Shown here piece by piece: positions 37,219-46,516 of a stretch of 64,000 bases of DNA. Within the stretch, counting starts at the first letter, position 1. Every line of letters begins with the position of its first letter. The DNA comes from RPQJ01 sp963846885 (lineage in GTDB: Bacteria > Pseudomonadota > Gammaproteobacteria > Steroidobacterales > Steroidobacteraceae). Below the pieces are notes generated by a model. That model ran no database searches, was not told where the DNA came from, and was given only the letters and a program-made list of their open reading frames with translations. Position numbers and translations under genes: made by a program. The stretch is taken from contig CAWJXS010000020.1 of assembly GCA_963846885.1 (NCBI GenBank), positions 186,001 to 250,000 of the forward strand, read 5' to 3'.

Positions 37219-38487
37219 ATGAGGCCTTTCACGACACGATTCGCCGAGCGCATGGCGCGGCCCACGGGAGCGCTCGAGCTGATGGCGGACCTGGGCGCGG
37301 CCCTGGCACAGGCCGGGGAGCGCGAGATCCACATGCTCGGCGGCGGCAACCCCGCACGCATCCCGGCGGTCGAGGCCGTCTATCGGCGCCGGCTGGCGGA
37401 GATTGCCGCCGACTCTGCGCAATTCGGACGCTTCATCGCCGGGTACTCTGCCCCGGAAGGCGACCTCCCGTTCCGGCAAGCGGTGGCCCAGTCGCTGCAC
37501 GACCAGTACGGCTGGAAGCTCACGGCCGCGAACGTGGGACTGACCAGCGGCAGCCAGGCCGCGTTCTTTTTTCTCTTCAACCTGTTGGCCGGCGAGCGCG
37601 CGGATGGCGGCCGGTCGCGCCTGCTGCTGCCGCTCGCGCCCGAGTACATCGGTTACGCGGATGTCGGGCTCACGCCGGGCACGCTGCTGGCGCAGCCCGC
37701 GCGCATCCGTGACCTGGACGGCTGCTTCTTCAAGTACTGCGTCGACTTCGAGCACCTGCAGGTGCCGGACGACATCGGCGCGATCTGCGTCTCGCGGCCC
37801 ACCAACCCGTCGGGCAACGTGCTGACCCTCGCAGAACTCGAGCGACTGGACGCGCTTGCGCGGTCGCGCGACGTGCCGTTCATCATCGACGCGGCGTACG
37901 GCATGCCTTTCCCCGGCATCCAGCACGACCAGTTCGCGGCACTGTGGAATTCGAACGTGGTGCTGTGCCTCAGTCTCTCGAAGCTGGGATTGCCGGCCGC
38001 ACGCACTGGCATCGTCGTCGCCGACGAAGCGATCATCGCGGCTCTTGCGTCCTTCAACGCCACCGCGGCACTTGCGCCACCCTCGACAGGACCCGTCATC
38101 GTCGAGCCCTTGCTGCGCAACGGCGAGCTGGCCGCGCTTTGCCGCGACCACATACGGCCGCATTACGCGGCGCAAAGCGCCGCCGCGATCGCGGGCCTGC
38201 AGCAGGCGTGCGCAGGTTTGCCCCTGCGCATCCATGCGCCCGAGGGTGCGTTCTTCCTGTGGCTGTGGTTTCCGGGACTGCCGATCGGCAGCGAGGAACT
38301 CTACCGGCGACTCAAGCGTCGCAACGTGCTGGTGCTGTCGGGCCACCACTTCTTTCCGGGCGTCGAGGGCGACGACCCGCACCAGCGCGAGTGCCTGCGC
38401 CTGAGCTACGCGCAGCCACCCGCGAGCGTGCAGGCGGGCATCGCCATCCTCGCGGAGGAAGTGCGCCGAGCGTACGAGCGTGGGTGA
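37219..38487 (+). CDS. avtA: Valine-pyruvate aminotransferase (AvtA-like, PLP fold type I)
   Basis: 422 aa. The N-terminus TTRFAERMARPTGALELMADLG and MLGGGNPARIPAVEAV is characteristic of AvtA. GYSAPEGDLPFRQAVAQ, SRPTNPSGNVLT, DAAYGMPFPGI and the PLP lysine Lys255 in SLSKLGLPAARTG follow. RLSYAQP near the end holds the substrate-carboxylate Arg. It makes alanine and 2-oxoisovalerate from valine and pyruvate, or the reverse. ATG at 37219. Confidence 0.92.
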   Translation: MRPFTTRFAERMARPTGALELMADLGAALAQAGEREIHMLGGGNPARIPAVEAVYRRRLAEIAADSAQFGRFIAGYSAPEGDLPFRQAVAQSLHDQYGWKLTAANVGLTSGSQAAFFFLFNLLAGERADGGRSRLLLPLAPEYIGYADVGLTPGTLLAQPARIRDLDGCFFKYCVDFEHLQVPDDIGAICVSRPTNPSGNVLTLAELERLDALARSRDVPFIIDAAYGMPFPGIQHDQFAALWNSNVVLCLSLSKLGLPAARTGIVVADEAIIAALASFNATAALAPPSTGPVIVEPLLRNGELAALCRDHIRPHYAAQSAAAIAGLQQACAGLPLRIHAPEGAFFLWLWFPGLPIGSEELYRRLKRRNVLVLSGHHFFPGVEGDDPHQRECLRLSYAQPPASVQAGIAILAEEVRRAYERG

Positions 38488-38501
38488 CGCTCGACAGTTC
38501 C

Positions 38502-38635
38502 GGCCGGCGCCTGCTCATCCCCTGGATTTCGAGGCCGGGACGTCCGTGAACGCCGTCCATGCGGGGCTCCGGGCGACGGCGTTTATGCCGCGCACGGCCC
38601 GGCCCGAAATCCAACGGGATGAGCGGCCGCCGGCC
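38502..38635. repeat. Large nested inverted repeat between avtA and the tandem uvrA
   Basis: Arms of 38 bp (38502-38539 and 38598-38635) are inverted copies with few mismatches; both contain GCTCATCCC and TGGATTTCG when read in the same sense. In the loop, AACGCCGTC (38549-38557) and GACGGCGTT (38575-38583) form a second perfect stem. It sits between two convergent genes and could terminate both, or be a REP/BIME-like unit. Confidence 0.8.
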
Positions 38636-38650
38636 GTAACGTGCCGCGAG

Positions 38651-41600
38651 TCACACCGGTCCGCGCTCGGCGAGAAACTCCGCGAGGACGGCAGCCGTGT
38701 GCGAAACCCGCGGCGTCGCGACGAGTTGCTCGGGCGGCCCCTCGGCGACGACCTTGCCGCCGCCGGATCCGCCTTCCGGACCGAGATCGACGATCCAGTC
38801 CGCTTCCGCGATCACGTCCAGGTTGTGCTCGATCACGACCACAGTGTTGCCGGCGTCGACCAGGCGATGCAGCACCCGGATCAGCTTCTCGACATCTGCC
38901 ATGTGCAGGCCCACCGTGGGCTCGTCGAGCACGTACAGCGTCTGCGTGGCGTTCTCGCGGCCCGGCCGCAGTCGCGCCAGTTCGGTCACCAGCTTGATCC
39001 GCTGCGCCTCACCGCCCGACAGCGTCGGGCTCGGCTGCCCGAGCGTGAGATAGCCGAGCCCCACGTCCTGCAGCAGCGTCAGCGCGTGGTGCACTTTGGG
39101 GTGTGCGGTGAAAAAGTCGATCGCATCGTCGACGCTCATCGCCAGCACGTCACCCACGCTCTTGCCGCGCCACACGACGGCGAGCGTCTCGGCATTGAAG
39201 CGCCGGCCGCCGCAGACGTCGCACAGCACCTTCACGTCGGGCAGGAAGCTCATCTCGACGGTCTGCACGCCTTGCCCTTCGCACGCCTCGCAGCGGCCGC
39301 CCGCGGTATTGAACGAAAAACGGCCCGGGCCGTAGCCGCGCACCTTCGCGTCGGTGGTTCCGGCGAAGAGCTTGCGCACGTCGTCCCAGAAGCCGACGTA
39401 GGTGGCGGGACACGACCGCGGCGTCTTGCCGATCGGCGTCTGGTCCACCTCGAGCACGCGGGCGATGGCCTCGGCGCCTTCGATGCTCTCGCATCCCATC
39501 CACTGTGGCGGCTTGCGCTTGCTTTTCTGCGCGGTGCGTACGCTCATGTTCGCGTGCAGCACGTCGCGCGCCAGCGTGGACTTGCCTGAACCGGAAACGC
39601 CTGTGACGACGGAGAGCCGACCCAACGGGAAACGGGCGCGGGTCTTGCGCAGGTTGTGCAGATGCGCGCCACGCACGACCAGGCTCGGCGTCGTGCGAAC
39701 CACCGCGCGTCGCGGCACCACGGGATGACGCAGCGGGTGCGCGAGGAAGCGGCCCGTCAACGATTGCGGTGCGCGGATCAGGTCGGCCACCGAGCCTTCG
39801 CCGACTACGTGACCACCGCGCGTGCCCGCGCCCGGACCCAGGTCGAGCAAGTGGTCGGCGCGACGGATGGTTTCCTCGTCGTGCTCGACGACCAGCAGCG
39901 TGTTGCCCTTGGCAGCGAGCTTCTGCAGCGAGTCGAGCAGGATGCGATTGTCGCGTGGGTGCAGCCCGATCGTCGGCTCGTCCAGCACGTAGCAGACGCC
40001 CTGCAGGTTCGACCCCAGCTGCGCCGCGAGCCGGATGCGCTGTGCCTCACCACCCGAAAGCGTGGGCGCGGACCGGTCCAGCGACAGGTAGCCCAGGCCG
40101 ACGTCGCTGAGAAAGGCCAGGCGCGAGCGCGCTTCAGCCTGCAGGTCGCGCGCGATCTCGGCCTCGCGACCCTTGAGACGCAACTGGTCGAAGAAGTCGA
40201 GCGCCTGCGCGACAGGCAAGGCGGACAGTTCCGCGATCGACTTGTCCTTGAAGGTGACGTTGAGCGCGACCGGGTTGAGACGCTGGCCGTCGCAGCTGGC
40301 GCAGGCAGTGGCGTCGCCCTCGAACCAGTCGTTCCACCAGACTTCCTCGCCCGACTGTTCCTCGTCGAAGCCGCTGATCTGCAGGCCCGTGCCGAAGCAT
40401 GCCTCGCACCAGCCGTGCTTGGAGTTGTACGAGAACATGCGCGGATCGGGCTCCGCGAAACTGCGTGCGCAGGACGGGCAGGCCCGTTTCGTGGAGAACA
40501 CACGGGTGCGGCCCTTGTCGACGACGTGCGCTACGCCCTTGCCGAACTCGAGCGCGCGATCCAGCGCCGCGCGCAGCGGGCCTTCGGTGGCGGCGCCGAC
40601 CTTCACCTGTCCCACAGGCAGCTCGATCGTGTGCTCGCGGAAGCGGTCGAGCCGCGGCCATTGCGCCGTGGGCCGCATCTCGCCGTCCACGCGGAGCTCG
40701 GCATAGCCCTTGGCCAGGGCCCACTTGGCGAGATCGGTGTAGTAGCCCTTGCGCGCGACGATCAACGGCGCGAACAGCTCGATCCTGCGCCCCTTGGCCT
40801 CGCGCAGGAGCAGCGCTGCGATCGAGTCGGCGCTCTGCGGTTCGATCGGCACCTGGCAGTCGGGACAATGCTGGACGCCGAGCTTCACGTAGAGCAGGCG
40901 CAGGAAGTGATGCACCTCGGTCAGTGTGCCGACCGTACTCTTGCGCCCGCCGCGACTGGTGCGCTGCTCGATCGCGACCGTGGGCGGGATGCCGAAAATT
41001 GCATCGACGTCCGGCCGTGAAGCCGGCTGCACGAACTGCCGGGCGTAGGCGTTCAGCGATTCGAGATAGCGGCGCTGGCCTTCGGCAAAGATGATGTCGA
41101 ACGCCAGCGTCGACTTGCCGGATCCGGAAACGCCCGTCAGCACCGTCATGCCGTCGCGCGGGATCGTGACCTCGATGTCGCGCAGGTTGTGCTCGCGGGC
41201 CCGGTGCACGACGATCGAGTCGCGTGCGCGATCGGCTACGGCATCCCGCACCACGGCGGGTAGCGTGAGCGCGGGCAGCAGTGCCCGTCCCGCCTTGAGC
41301 ACGGCGGCCCGCTCGCTGTCGTAGTCGAGCAGGGCGCGGCCGGTATGCGATGCGGGCGCGGCCATGACCTGTTCGGGCGTGCCGGCCACGAGCAACTGGC
41401 CGCCGGCGTCACCGCCCTCGGGGCCGAGATCGAGGATCCAGTCCGAGGCGCGGATCACGTCGAGATTGTGCTCGATGACGAGCAGCGAGTGTCCGGCGTC
41501 GAGCAGGCGCTTGAACGCCGCCAGCAGCTTCGCGATGTCGTCGAAGTGCAGGCCGGTCGTCGGCTCGTCGAACAGGAACAACGTGTGGGGACTGTCCTTG

Positions 41601-44254
41601 TCTTTCCCTGGGAGATGGGGACTGTCCCCAATTTTCTGCTTCGGCGGCTTCACGTCCGCAAGGTGCCCGGCGAGTTTCAGTCGCTGCGCTTCACCGCCCG
41701 ACAGCGTGGGTACCGGCTGGCCGAGCCGCAGGTAATCGAGACCGACGGCAGCCAGCGGCTCCAGCCGGTCGAGCACTTCGCGGTCGTCGGCGAAAAACAC
41801 GACCGCCTCGGACACTGTCATTTCCAGCACGTCGGCGATGCTGCGCAGCGGTCCGTCGCCGCGACGCAGCTGCACCTCGAGGATCTCCGGGCGGAAGCGC
41901 TTGCCGTCGCAGTCCGGGCAGCGCAGGTAAACGTCCGAAAGGAACTGCATCTCGACGTGCTCGAAGCCGTTGCCACCGCACGTCGGGCAGCGGCCGTTGC
42001 CCGAATTGAAGCTGAAGGTCCCCACCGTGTAGGCGCGCTCCACGGCGAGTGGAGCACGCGCGAAACGCTTGCGGATTGCGTCGAACGCTCCCACGTAGCT
42101 CGCGGGGTTCGAGCGCGTGGTGCGGCCGATCTGGGTCTGGTCGACGAGCACCACGTCAGCAATGAGCTCCGCACCCTCGAGCGCGCGATGCGCACCCGGC
42201 GTTTCGGTCGGCTTGCCGTGGGCGCGCCGCAGGCCGGCATACAGCACGTCCTGCACGAGCGTGGACTTGCCTGAACCCGACACGCCCGTGACGGTCACGA
42301 GGCGGCGCAGTGGAATCTCGACGTCGAGGTCCTTGAGATTGTGTTCGGTCGCGCCCAGCACGCGGATCGCGGGCGCACCGGGCTCGGGTGCGCCACGCCT
42401 GCCCGCGGCCGAACCGGCATCGAGCCGGCCCGCAAGGTAGGCCGCGGTCAGCGTGTCGGAGCGCGCTGCAAGTTCGGCGGGCGAACCCTCGAAGACGATG
42501 CGGCCGCCGTGCTCGCCGGGACCGGGCCCCATGTCGAGGATGCGATCCGCCGTGAGCATGATCTGCGGATCGTGCTCGACGACGAGCAGGGAGTTGCCGT
42601 TGTCGCGCAGCCGGTGCATCACCTCGATCACGCGTTTCATGTCGCGCGGGTGCAAGCCGATCGACGGCTCGTCGAGCACGAACAGCGTGTTGACCAGCGA
42701 CGTGCCGAGCGCGGTCGTCAGGTTGATCCGCTGGACCTCGCCGCCCGACAGCGTCCGCGATTGCCGGTCGAGCGTGAGATAGCCGAGACCCACGCGGACG
42801 AGGAAGCCGAGGCGTGAGCGAATCTCGCCCAGCAACTGGTCGGTGGCCTCGTCGAGCGGTGCTGGCAGGACGATGCGCTCGAAGAACGTGAGGCACGTCG
42901 CCAGCGGCTGCAGCATCAACTGGTGGATGTTGATGCCCTCGGGCCGGTCACGGGACTTGAGTCGCCAGAGCAGCGCCTCGTCCTTGAGCCGCGCGCCGTT
43001 GCAGGCGGTGCACGGCGTATAGCTGCGGTACTTCGCGAGCAGCACCCGCACGTGCATCTTGTAGCTCTTCGATTCGAGCCACTGGAAGAAGCGGCGCACG
43101 CCGTACCAGACTTTCTTTTCCCAGGGGCCCTCGCCCTCGATGACCCACGCGCGCTGCTGGTCCGTGAGATCGCGCCATGCCGTGTCGACGGGAATGCCGC
43201 GCTTCTTCGCGAAACGCAGCAGGTCGTCCTGGCATTCGCGGTTCGATTCGGTCTGCCAGGGCTTGATCGCACCGCCGCGCAGGGTCTTGCCTGCATCCGG
43301 CACGACCAGCCCGAAATCGATGCCGATGATGCGACCGAAGCCACGGCACGTTTCGCACGCGCCGAGCGGCGAGTTGAACGAGAACAGGCTCGGGACGGGC
43401 TCGCGGTAATGGATGTCGCAGTCGGCGCAATGCAGGTCCGTCGAGAACCGCCAGACAGTTTCCACTCCCTCTCCCGCGCGAGCGGAAGAGGGCTTCGCTC
43501 CCTCTCCCACGCCAGTGGGAGAGGGCTGGGGTGAGGGCGCCGCAACCTCTTCCACTGCAGTGGGAGACGTACGAACAATCAGCCGCCCCTGCCCGACGCG
43601 CAGCGCCGCCTCGAACGCGTCGATGGCCCGGCCACGCTCCACGTTGCCGAGGCGGAACCGGTCCTGCACCACCTCGATGCGACCGGCGCCCTGCGCATGG
43701 ATGCGGGTGTAGCCCTGTTGCTCGAGCAACTGCAGCACTTCGGCTTCGCTGAAATTGGCGGGCACGGTGACCGGGAACGTGACGAGCAGCCGCGGGTCGC
43801 CCGCGGCGCGGGTGCGCTCGGTGAGCGCGCCGTAGATGGAGTCGGGCGTGTCGCGACGGACTGCGCCGCCGCAGCCGCGGCAATGCAGCTGCGCGCCGCG
43901 CGCGTACAGCAGCTTCAGGTGGTCGTTCAGCTCCGTCATCGTGCCCACGGTCGAGCGTGACGTGCGCACCGGATTGGTCTGGTCGATTGCGATCGCCGGC
44001 GGGATGCCTTCGATCCGGTCGACCTGCGGCTTGTCCATGCGGTCGAGGAACTGGCGCGCGTAGGGCGAGAACGTCTCGACGTAACGGCGCTGGCCCTCGG
44101 CGTACACCGTATCGAACACGAGCGACGACTTGCCGGAACCGGACACGCCCGTGACCACCACGAGCTGGCGGAGCGGAATGTCGAGATCGAGGCCACGCAG
44201 GTTGTTCTGCCGGGCCCCGCGAATGCGGATGCTGTCGTGTGGCGACTGGGTCAT
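38651..44254 (-). CDS. uvrA: Giant tandem UvrA (two UvrA units, four ABC ATPase domains)
   Basis: 1867 aa from the ATG at 44254, twice a normal UvrA (~940 aa). Four Walker A motifs GVSGSGKS occur, one per nucleotide-binding domain, with four signatures LSGGE(V/A)QR. Zinc-knuckle pairs are CRGCGG, CETCRG, CPTCGGNG in unit 1 and CPDCQ, CEACFG, CASCDGQ, CEACEGQ in unit 2. Unit 1 is ~1-920 and unit 2 ~930-1867. Such fused proteins occur beside or instead of canonical UvrA; whether this one does damage recognition is unknown. Two repeat-encoded peptides interrupt unit 1 (~229-263 and ~874-890). A frame open to 44452 gives no sensible N-terminus. Confidence 0.9.
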   Translation of the reverse strand: MTQSPHDSIRIRGARQNNLRGLDLDIPLRQLVVVTGVSGSGKSSLVFDTVYAEGQRRYVETFSPYARQFLDRMDKPQVDRIEGIPPAIAIDQTNPVRTSRSTVGTMTELNDHLKLLYARGAQLHCRGCGGAVRRDTPDSIYGALTERTRAAGDPRLLVTFPVTVPANFSEAEVLQLLEQQGYTRIHAQGAGRIEVVQDRFRLGNVERGRAIDAFEAALRVGQGRLIVRTSPTAVEEVAAPSPQPSPTGVGEGAKPSSARAGEGVETVWRFSTDLHCADCDIHYREPVPSLFSFNSPLGACETCRGFGRIIGIDFGLVVPDAGKTLRGGAIKPWQTESNRECQDDLLRFAKKRGIPVDTAWRDLTDQQRAWVIEGEGPWEKKVWYGVRRFFQWLESKSYKMHVRVLLAKYRSYTPCTACNGARLKDEALLWRLKSRDRPEGINIHQLMLQPLATCLTFFERIVLPAPLDEATDQLLGEIRSRLGFLVRVGLGYLTLDRQSRTLSGGEVQRINLTTALGTSLVNTLFVLDEPSIGLHPRDMKRVIEVMHRLRDNGNSLLVVEHDPQIMLTADRILDMGPGPGEHGGRIVFEGSPAELAARSDTLTAAYLAGRLDAGSAAGRRGAPEPGAPAIRVLGATEHNLKDLDVEIPLRRLVTVTGVSGSGKSTLVQDVLYAGLRRAHGKPTETPGAHRALEGAELIADVVLVDQTQIGRTTRSNPASYVGAFDAIRKRFARAPLAVERAYTVGTFSFNSGNGRCPTCGGNGFEHVEMQFLSDVYLRCPDCDGKRFRPEILEVQLRRGDGPLRSIADVLEMTVSEAVVFFADDREVLDRLEPLAAVGLDYLRLGQPVPTLSGGEAQRLKLAGHLADVKPPKQKIGDSPHLPGKDKDSPHTLFLFDEPTTGLHFDDIAKLLAAFKRLLDAGHSLLVIEHNLDVIRASDWILDLGPEGGDAGGQLLVAGTPEQVMAAPASHTGRALLDYDSERAAVLKAGRALLPALTLPAVVRDAVADRARDSIVVHRAREHNLRDIEVTIPRDGMTVLTGVSGSGKSTLAFDIIFAEGQRRYLESLNAYARQFVQPASRPDVDAIFGIPPTVAIEQRTSRGGRKSTVGTLTEVHHFLRLLYVKLGVQHCPDCQVPIEPQSADSIAALLLREAKGRRIELFAPLIVARKGYYTDLAKWALAKGYAELRVDGEMRPTAQWPRLDRFREHTIELPVGQVKVGAATEGPLRAALDRALEFGKGVAHVVDKGRTRVFSTKRACPSCARSFAEPDPRMFSYNSKHGWCEACFGTGLQISGFDEEQSGEEVWWNDWFEGDATACASCDGQRLNPVALNVTFKDKSIAELSALPVAQALDFFDQLRLKGREAEIARDLQAEARSRLAFLSDVGLGYLSLDRSAPTLSGGEAQRIRLAAQLGSNLQGVCYVLDEPTIGLHPRDNRILLDSLQKLAAKGNTLLVVEHDEETIRRADHLLDLGPGAGTRGGHVVGEGSVADLIRAPQSLTGRFLAHPLRHPVVPRRAVVRTTPSLVVRGAHLHNLRKTRARFPLGRLSVVTGVSGSGKSTLARDVLHANMSVRTAQKSKRKPPQWMGCESIEGAEAIARVLEVDQTPIGKTPRSCPATYVGFWDDVRKLFAGTTDAKVRGYGPGRFSFNTAGGRCEACEGQGVQTVEMSFLPDVKVLCDVCGGRRFNAETLAVVWRGKSVGDVLAMSVDDAIDFFTAHPKVHHALTLLQDVGLGYLTLGQPSPTLSGGEAQRIKLVTELARLRPGRENATQTLYVLDEPTVGLHMADVEKLIRVLHRLVDAGNTVVVIEHNLDVIAEADWIVDLGPEGGSGGGKVVAEGPPEQLVATPRVSHTAAVLAEFLAERGPV
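41584..41636. repeat. TGGGGACAGTCCCCA palindrome inserted in frame in tandem uvrA
   Basis: A perfect-arm palindrome (TGGGGAC/GTCCCCA) and a nearby second half-copy encode KIGDSPHLPGKDKDSPH just before the Walker B strand LFLFDEPTTGLH. Normal UvrA goes directly from the LSGGE domain to this strand. Confidence 0.75.
43464..43570. repeat. Cluster of CCCTCTCCC/GGGAGAGGG palindromes inserted in frame in tandem uvrA
   Basis: Three palindromes in a row (CCCTCTCCCGCG...AGAGGG, CCCTCTCCCAC...GTGGGAGAGGG, CCTCTTCCACTG...CAGTGGGAG) plus the flank GGGGTGAGGGC. They encode APSPQPSPTGVGEGAKPSSA and the adjacent RAGEGVE between the insertion domain and CADCDIHY of unit 1. Confidence 0.8.
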
Positions 44255-44363
44255 TGGAAATGGGGGGCCCGGGGGAAAGTACGGGCCTGCCAACGCTACC
44301 ACGAACCGGTGCGATCGCCGATACTGCGCGCAGAACGAAACCGAATGGCCCGGGGGTCCGCAC

Positions 44364-45005
44364 ATGCGCTGGTTGTCTGCCCTGATGCCGCGGGAGACGC
44401 GGTTTTTCGCGCTTTTCGACCGCCACGGCGCGCTGATCGTCGAAGGCGCCAATGCCGTCGTCGAGCTGGTGCAGTCCTACGAACATCTCGAGCGGCGAGC
44501 CGAACTGATCCAGCGCATCGGCGACATCGAGCGCAGCGCCGACAAGATCACCCACGAGACCGTCTCGGTCCTGCACTCCACGTTCATCACCCCGTTCGAC
44601 CGCAACGACATCCACCGGCTCATTTCCGGCATGGACGACATCCTCGACCTCATGCAGGACGCCGCCGAGTCGATGCACCTGTTCGACATCCAGACGCTGC
44701 CGCCGGCCTCGCTGCAGCTGGCCGAACTGCTGCAGCAGTGCTCGACACGGGTGCAGGCCTGCGTCGCGATGCTGCATTCAATGGACAACGCGGAGAAGGC
44801 GCTGGCCCTCACCGAGGAAATCGACCAGCTTGAAAGCGATGCCGACCGGGTCTCGCGCGACGGCATCTCGCGCCTGTTCCGCGAGGAGATGGACGTGCGG
44901 CAGCTGATCAAGCACAAGAACGTCTACGAATATCTCGAGGACGCCATCGACAAGTGCCAGGACGTCGCCAACGTCATCGAGTCGGTGATCGTGGAAAACG
45001 TCTGA
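44364..45005 (+). CDS. DUF47/PhoU-like regulator of phosphate transport
   Basis: 213 aa, all-helical PhoU-like protein: MPRETRFFALFDRHGALIVEGA, IGDIERSADKITHETVSVLHSTFITPFDRNDIHRLISGMDDILDLMQ, and a C-terminal HKNVYEYLEDAIDKCQDVANVIESVIVENV with the conserved metal-binding acidic/Asp-Asn positions. Its stop overlaps the Pit start by one base (TGATG). DUF47-Pit pairs are standard, and the protein likely controls the transporter. Confidence 0.93.
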   Translation: MRWLSALMPRETRFFALFDRHGALIVEGANAVVELVQSYEHLERRAELIQRIGDIERSADKITHETVSVLHSTFITPFDRNDIHRLISGMDDILDLMQDAAESMHLFDIQTLPPASLQLAELLQQCSTRVQACVAMLHSMDNAEKALALTEEIDQLESDADRVSRDGISRLFREEMDVRQLIKHKNVYEYLEDAIDKCQDVANVIESVIVENV

Positions 45006-46018
45006 TGGGCGGCGAGCTCACCATCCCGTTCGCAACCCTGGTGCTGCTCGTCGCGCTGGCGCTGGCGTTCGACTTCATGAACGGCTTCCACGACGCGGCC
45101 AACTCGATCGCCACGGTCGTGTCCACCGGAGTGCTGCGCCCGCATTACGCCGTCGCGTGGGCCGCGTTCTTCAATTTCGTGGCCATCTTCATTTTCCACC
45201 TGAAGGTCGCGGCCACCGTGGGCAAGGGCATCGTCGATCCGCTCGCCATCGACCACTACGTGATCTTCGGCGCGCTGATCGGCGCGATCCTCTGGAACCT
45301 CATCACCTGGTACTACGGCATCCCGTCCAGCTCGTCGCACGCGCTGATCGGCGGCATGGTGGGGGCGACCATCGCCAAGGCCGGCGTCGATCCGCTGGTG
45401 ATGAAAGGCATCGTGCGCACCGTCACCTTCATCTTCATCTCACCCGTGCTCGGCATGCTGCTCGGCGGCCTGCTCATGGTGGCCGTGTCGTGGATCTGCC
45501 TGCGCTCCGCGCCGCGCAAGGTCGATCGCTGGTTCCGCCGGCTGCAACTCGTTTCGTCTGCGGCGTACAGCATCGGTCATGGCAGCAACGACGCGCAGAA
45601 GACCATGGGCATCATCTGGCTGCTGCTGATTTCGTCGGGCGTCACCGCTGCGGATTCGTCGATGCCGCCTAACTGGGTGATCGTAAGCTGCTACGTGGCG
45701 ATCGCCATGGGTACGATGTTCGGCGGCTGGCGCATCGTCAAGACGATGGGCCAGAAGATCACCAAGTTGCGTCCGGTCGGCGGCTTCGCGGCCGAAACCG
45801 GTGGCGCCATCACGCTGTTCATGGCCTCGTCGCTGGGCATTCCGGTGTCGACCACCCACACCATCACGGGCGCGATCGTGGGCGTAGGTTCGGCGCAACG
45901 CGTACGGGCCGTGCGCTGGGGCCTTGCCGGCAACATCGTGATCGCATGGATCGTCACGATGCCCGCAGCCGCGATCATGGCGGCGCTGGCCTATTACCTG
46001 GGGCGCCTGCTGCTCTGA
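45005..46018 (+). CDS. Low-affinity inorganic phosphate transporter, Pit family
   Basis: 337 aa with about ten membrane helices. Both family signature repeats are visible: FDFMNGFHDAANSIATVVSTGVL (N-terminal) and SIGHGSNDAQKTMGIIWLLL (middle), plus SSSHALIGGMVGA and VSTTHTITGAIVGVG. Proton- or metal-coupled phosphate uptake across the inner membrane. Translationally coupled to the DUF47 gene. Confidence 0.94.
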   Translation: MGGELTIPFATLVLLVALALAFDFMNGFHDAANSIATVVSTGVLRPHYAVAWAAFFNFVAIFIFHLKVAATVGKGIVDPLAIDHYVIFGALIGAILWNLITWYYGIPSSSSHALIGGMVGATIAKAGVDPLVMKGIVRTVTFIFISPVLGMLLGGLLMVAVSWICLRSAPRKVDRWFRRLQLVSSAAYSIGHGSNDAQKTMGIIWLLLISSGVTAADSSMPPNWVIVSCYVAIAMGTMFGGWRIVKTMGQKITKLRPVGGFAAETGGAITLFMASSLGIPVSTTHTITGAIVGVGSAQRVRAVRWGLAGNIVIAWIVTMPAAAIMAALAYYLGRLLL

Positions 46019-46051
46019 TGCGGGCGCGATCAGGCCCCGCGCAGCCGCGTG

Positions 46052-46450
46052 TCAAACCCCGCGCAGCCGCGCGATGATGCCGCGCACGGTGTCGGCGAGC
46101 GTGTCGTAACGCAGGTCGGTCATTTCGCCCGCATCGAAAAACGTCAGGCCGCAGGGCGTGCAGCGGTCGAGCCTGATGTGTTCCTGCCCGGGCGCCTGCG
46201 CCCGATGCATCGCCGCGCCGCAGGCAGGACACGGCACATCGACCTTGTCGTTCCACCGCCGGCCGTCGCGCGCCATGCCGGTGTCAAGGTCGCGCGTATC
46301 GTGCTTGGGCCACAGGAACCACTGGCGCTGCAGGTCATCCAGGGCCTCGTCGTTGCAGGCAATGCCGTGGCAACTTTCGCAACGGTGGATCGTGGCGGCG
46401 AAACCGGCGGGCACCTCGTTCATCGCGAAACCGCATTTCGGGCACTGCAT
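46052..46450 (-). CDS. Double zinc-ribbon (zf-TFIIB-like) protein
   Basis: 132 aa. Two zinc ribbons: C3-x2-C6 with C24-x2-C27 (CESCHG), then PCPACGAAMHR with RCTPCGLTFFDAGEM. The FFDAGEM phrase is typical of zf-TFIIB-type small proteins. Such proteins may act as adaptors or regulators; no specific role can be given. Divergent from fadH with 66 bp between. Confidence 0.85.
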   Translation of the reverse strand: MQCPKCGFAMNEVPAGFAATIHRCESCHGIACNDEALDDLQRQWFLWPKHDTRDLDTGMARDGRRWNDKVDVPCPACGAAMHRAQAPGQEHIRLDRCTPCGLTFFDAGEMTDLRYDTLADTVRGIIARLRGV

Positions 46451-46516
46451 CGAGTCGTCTCCCTGGTCTTGGTCCAGACAGTATCACGAGGCGGTGTCAC
46501 CGCTTAAGCTGCGAAC

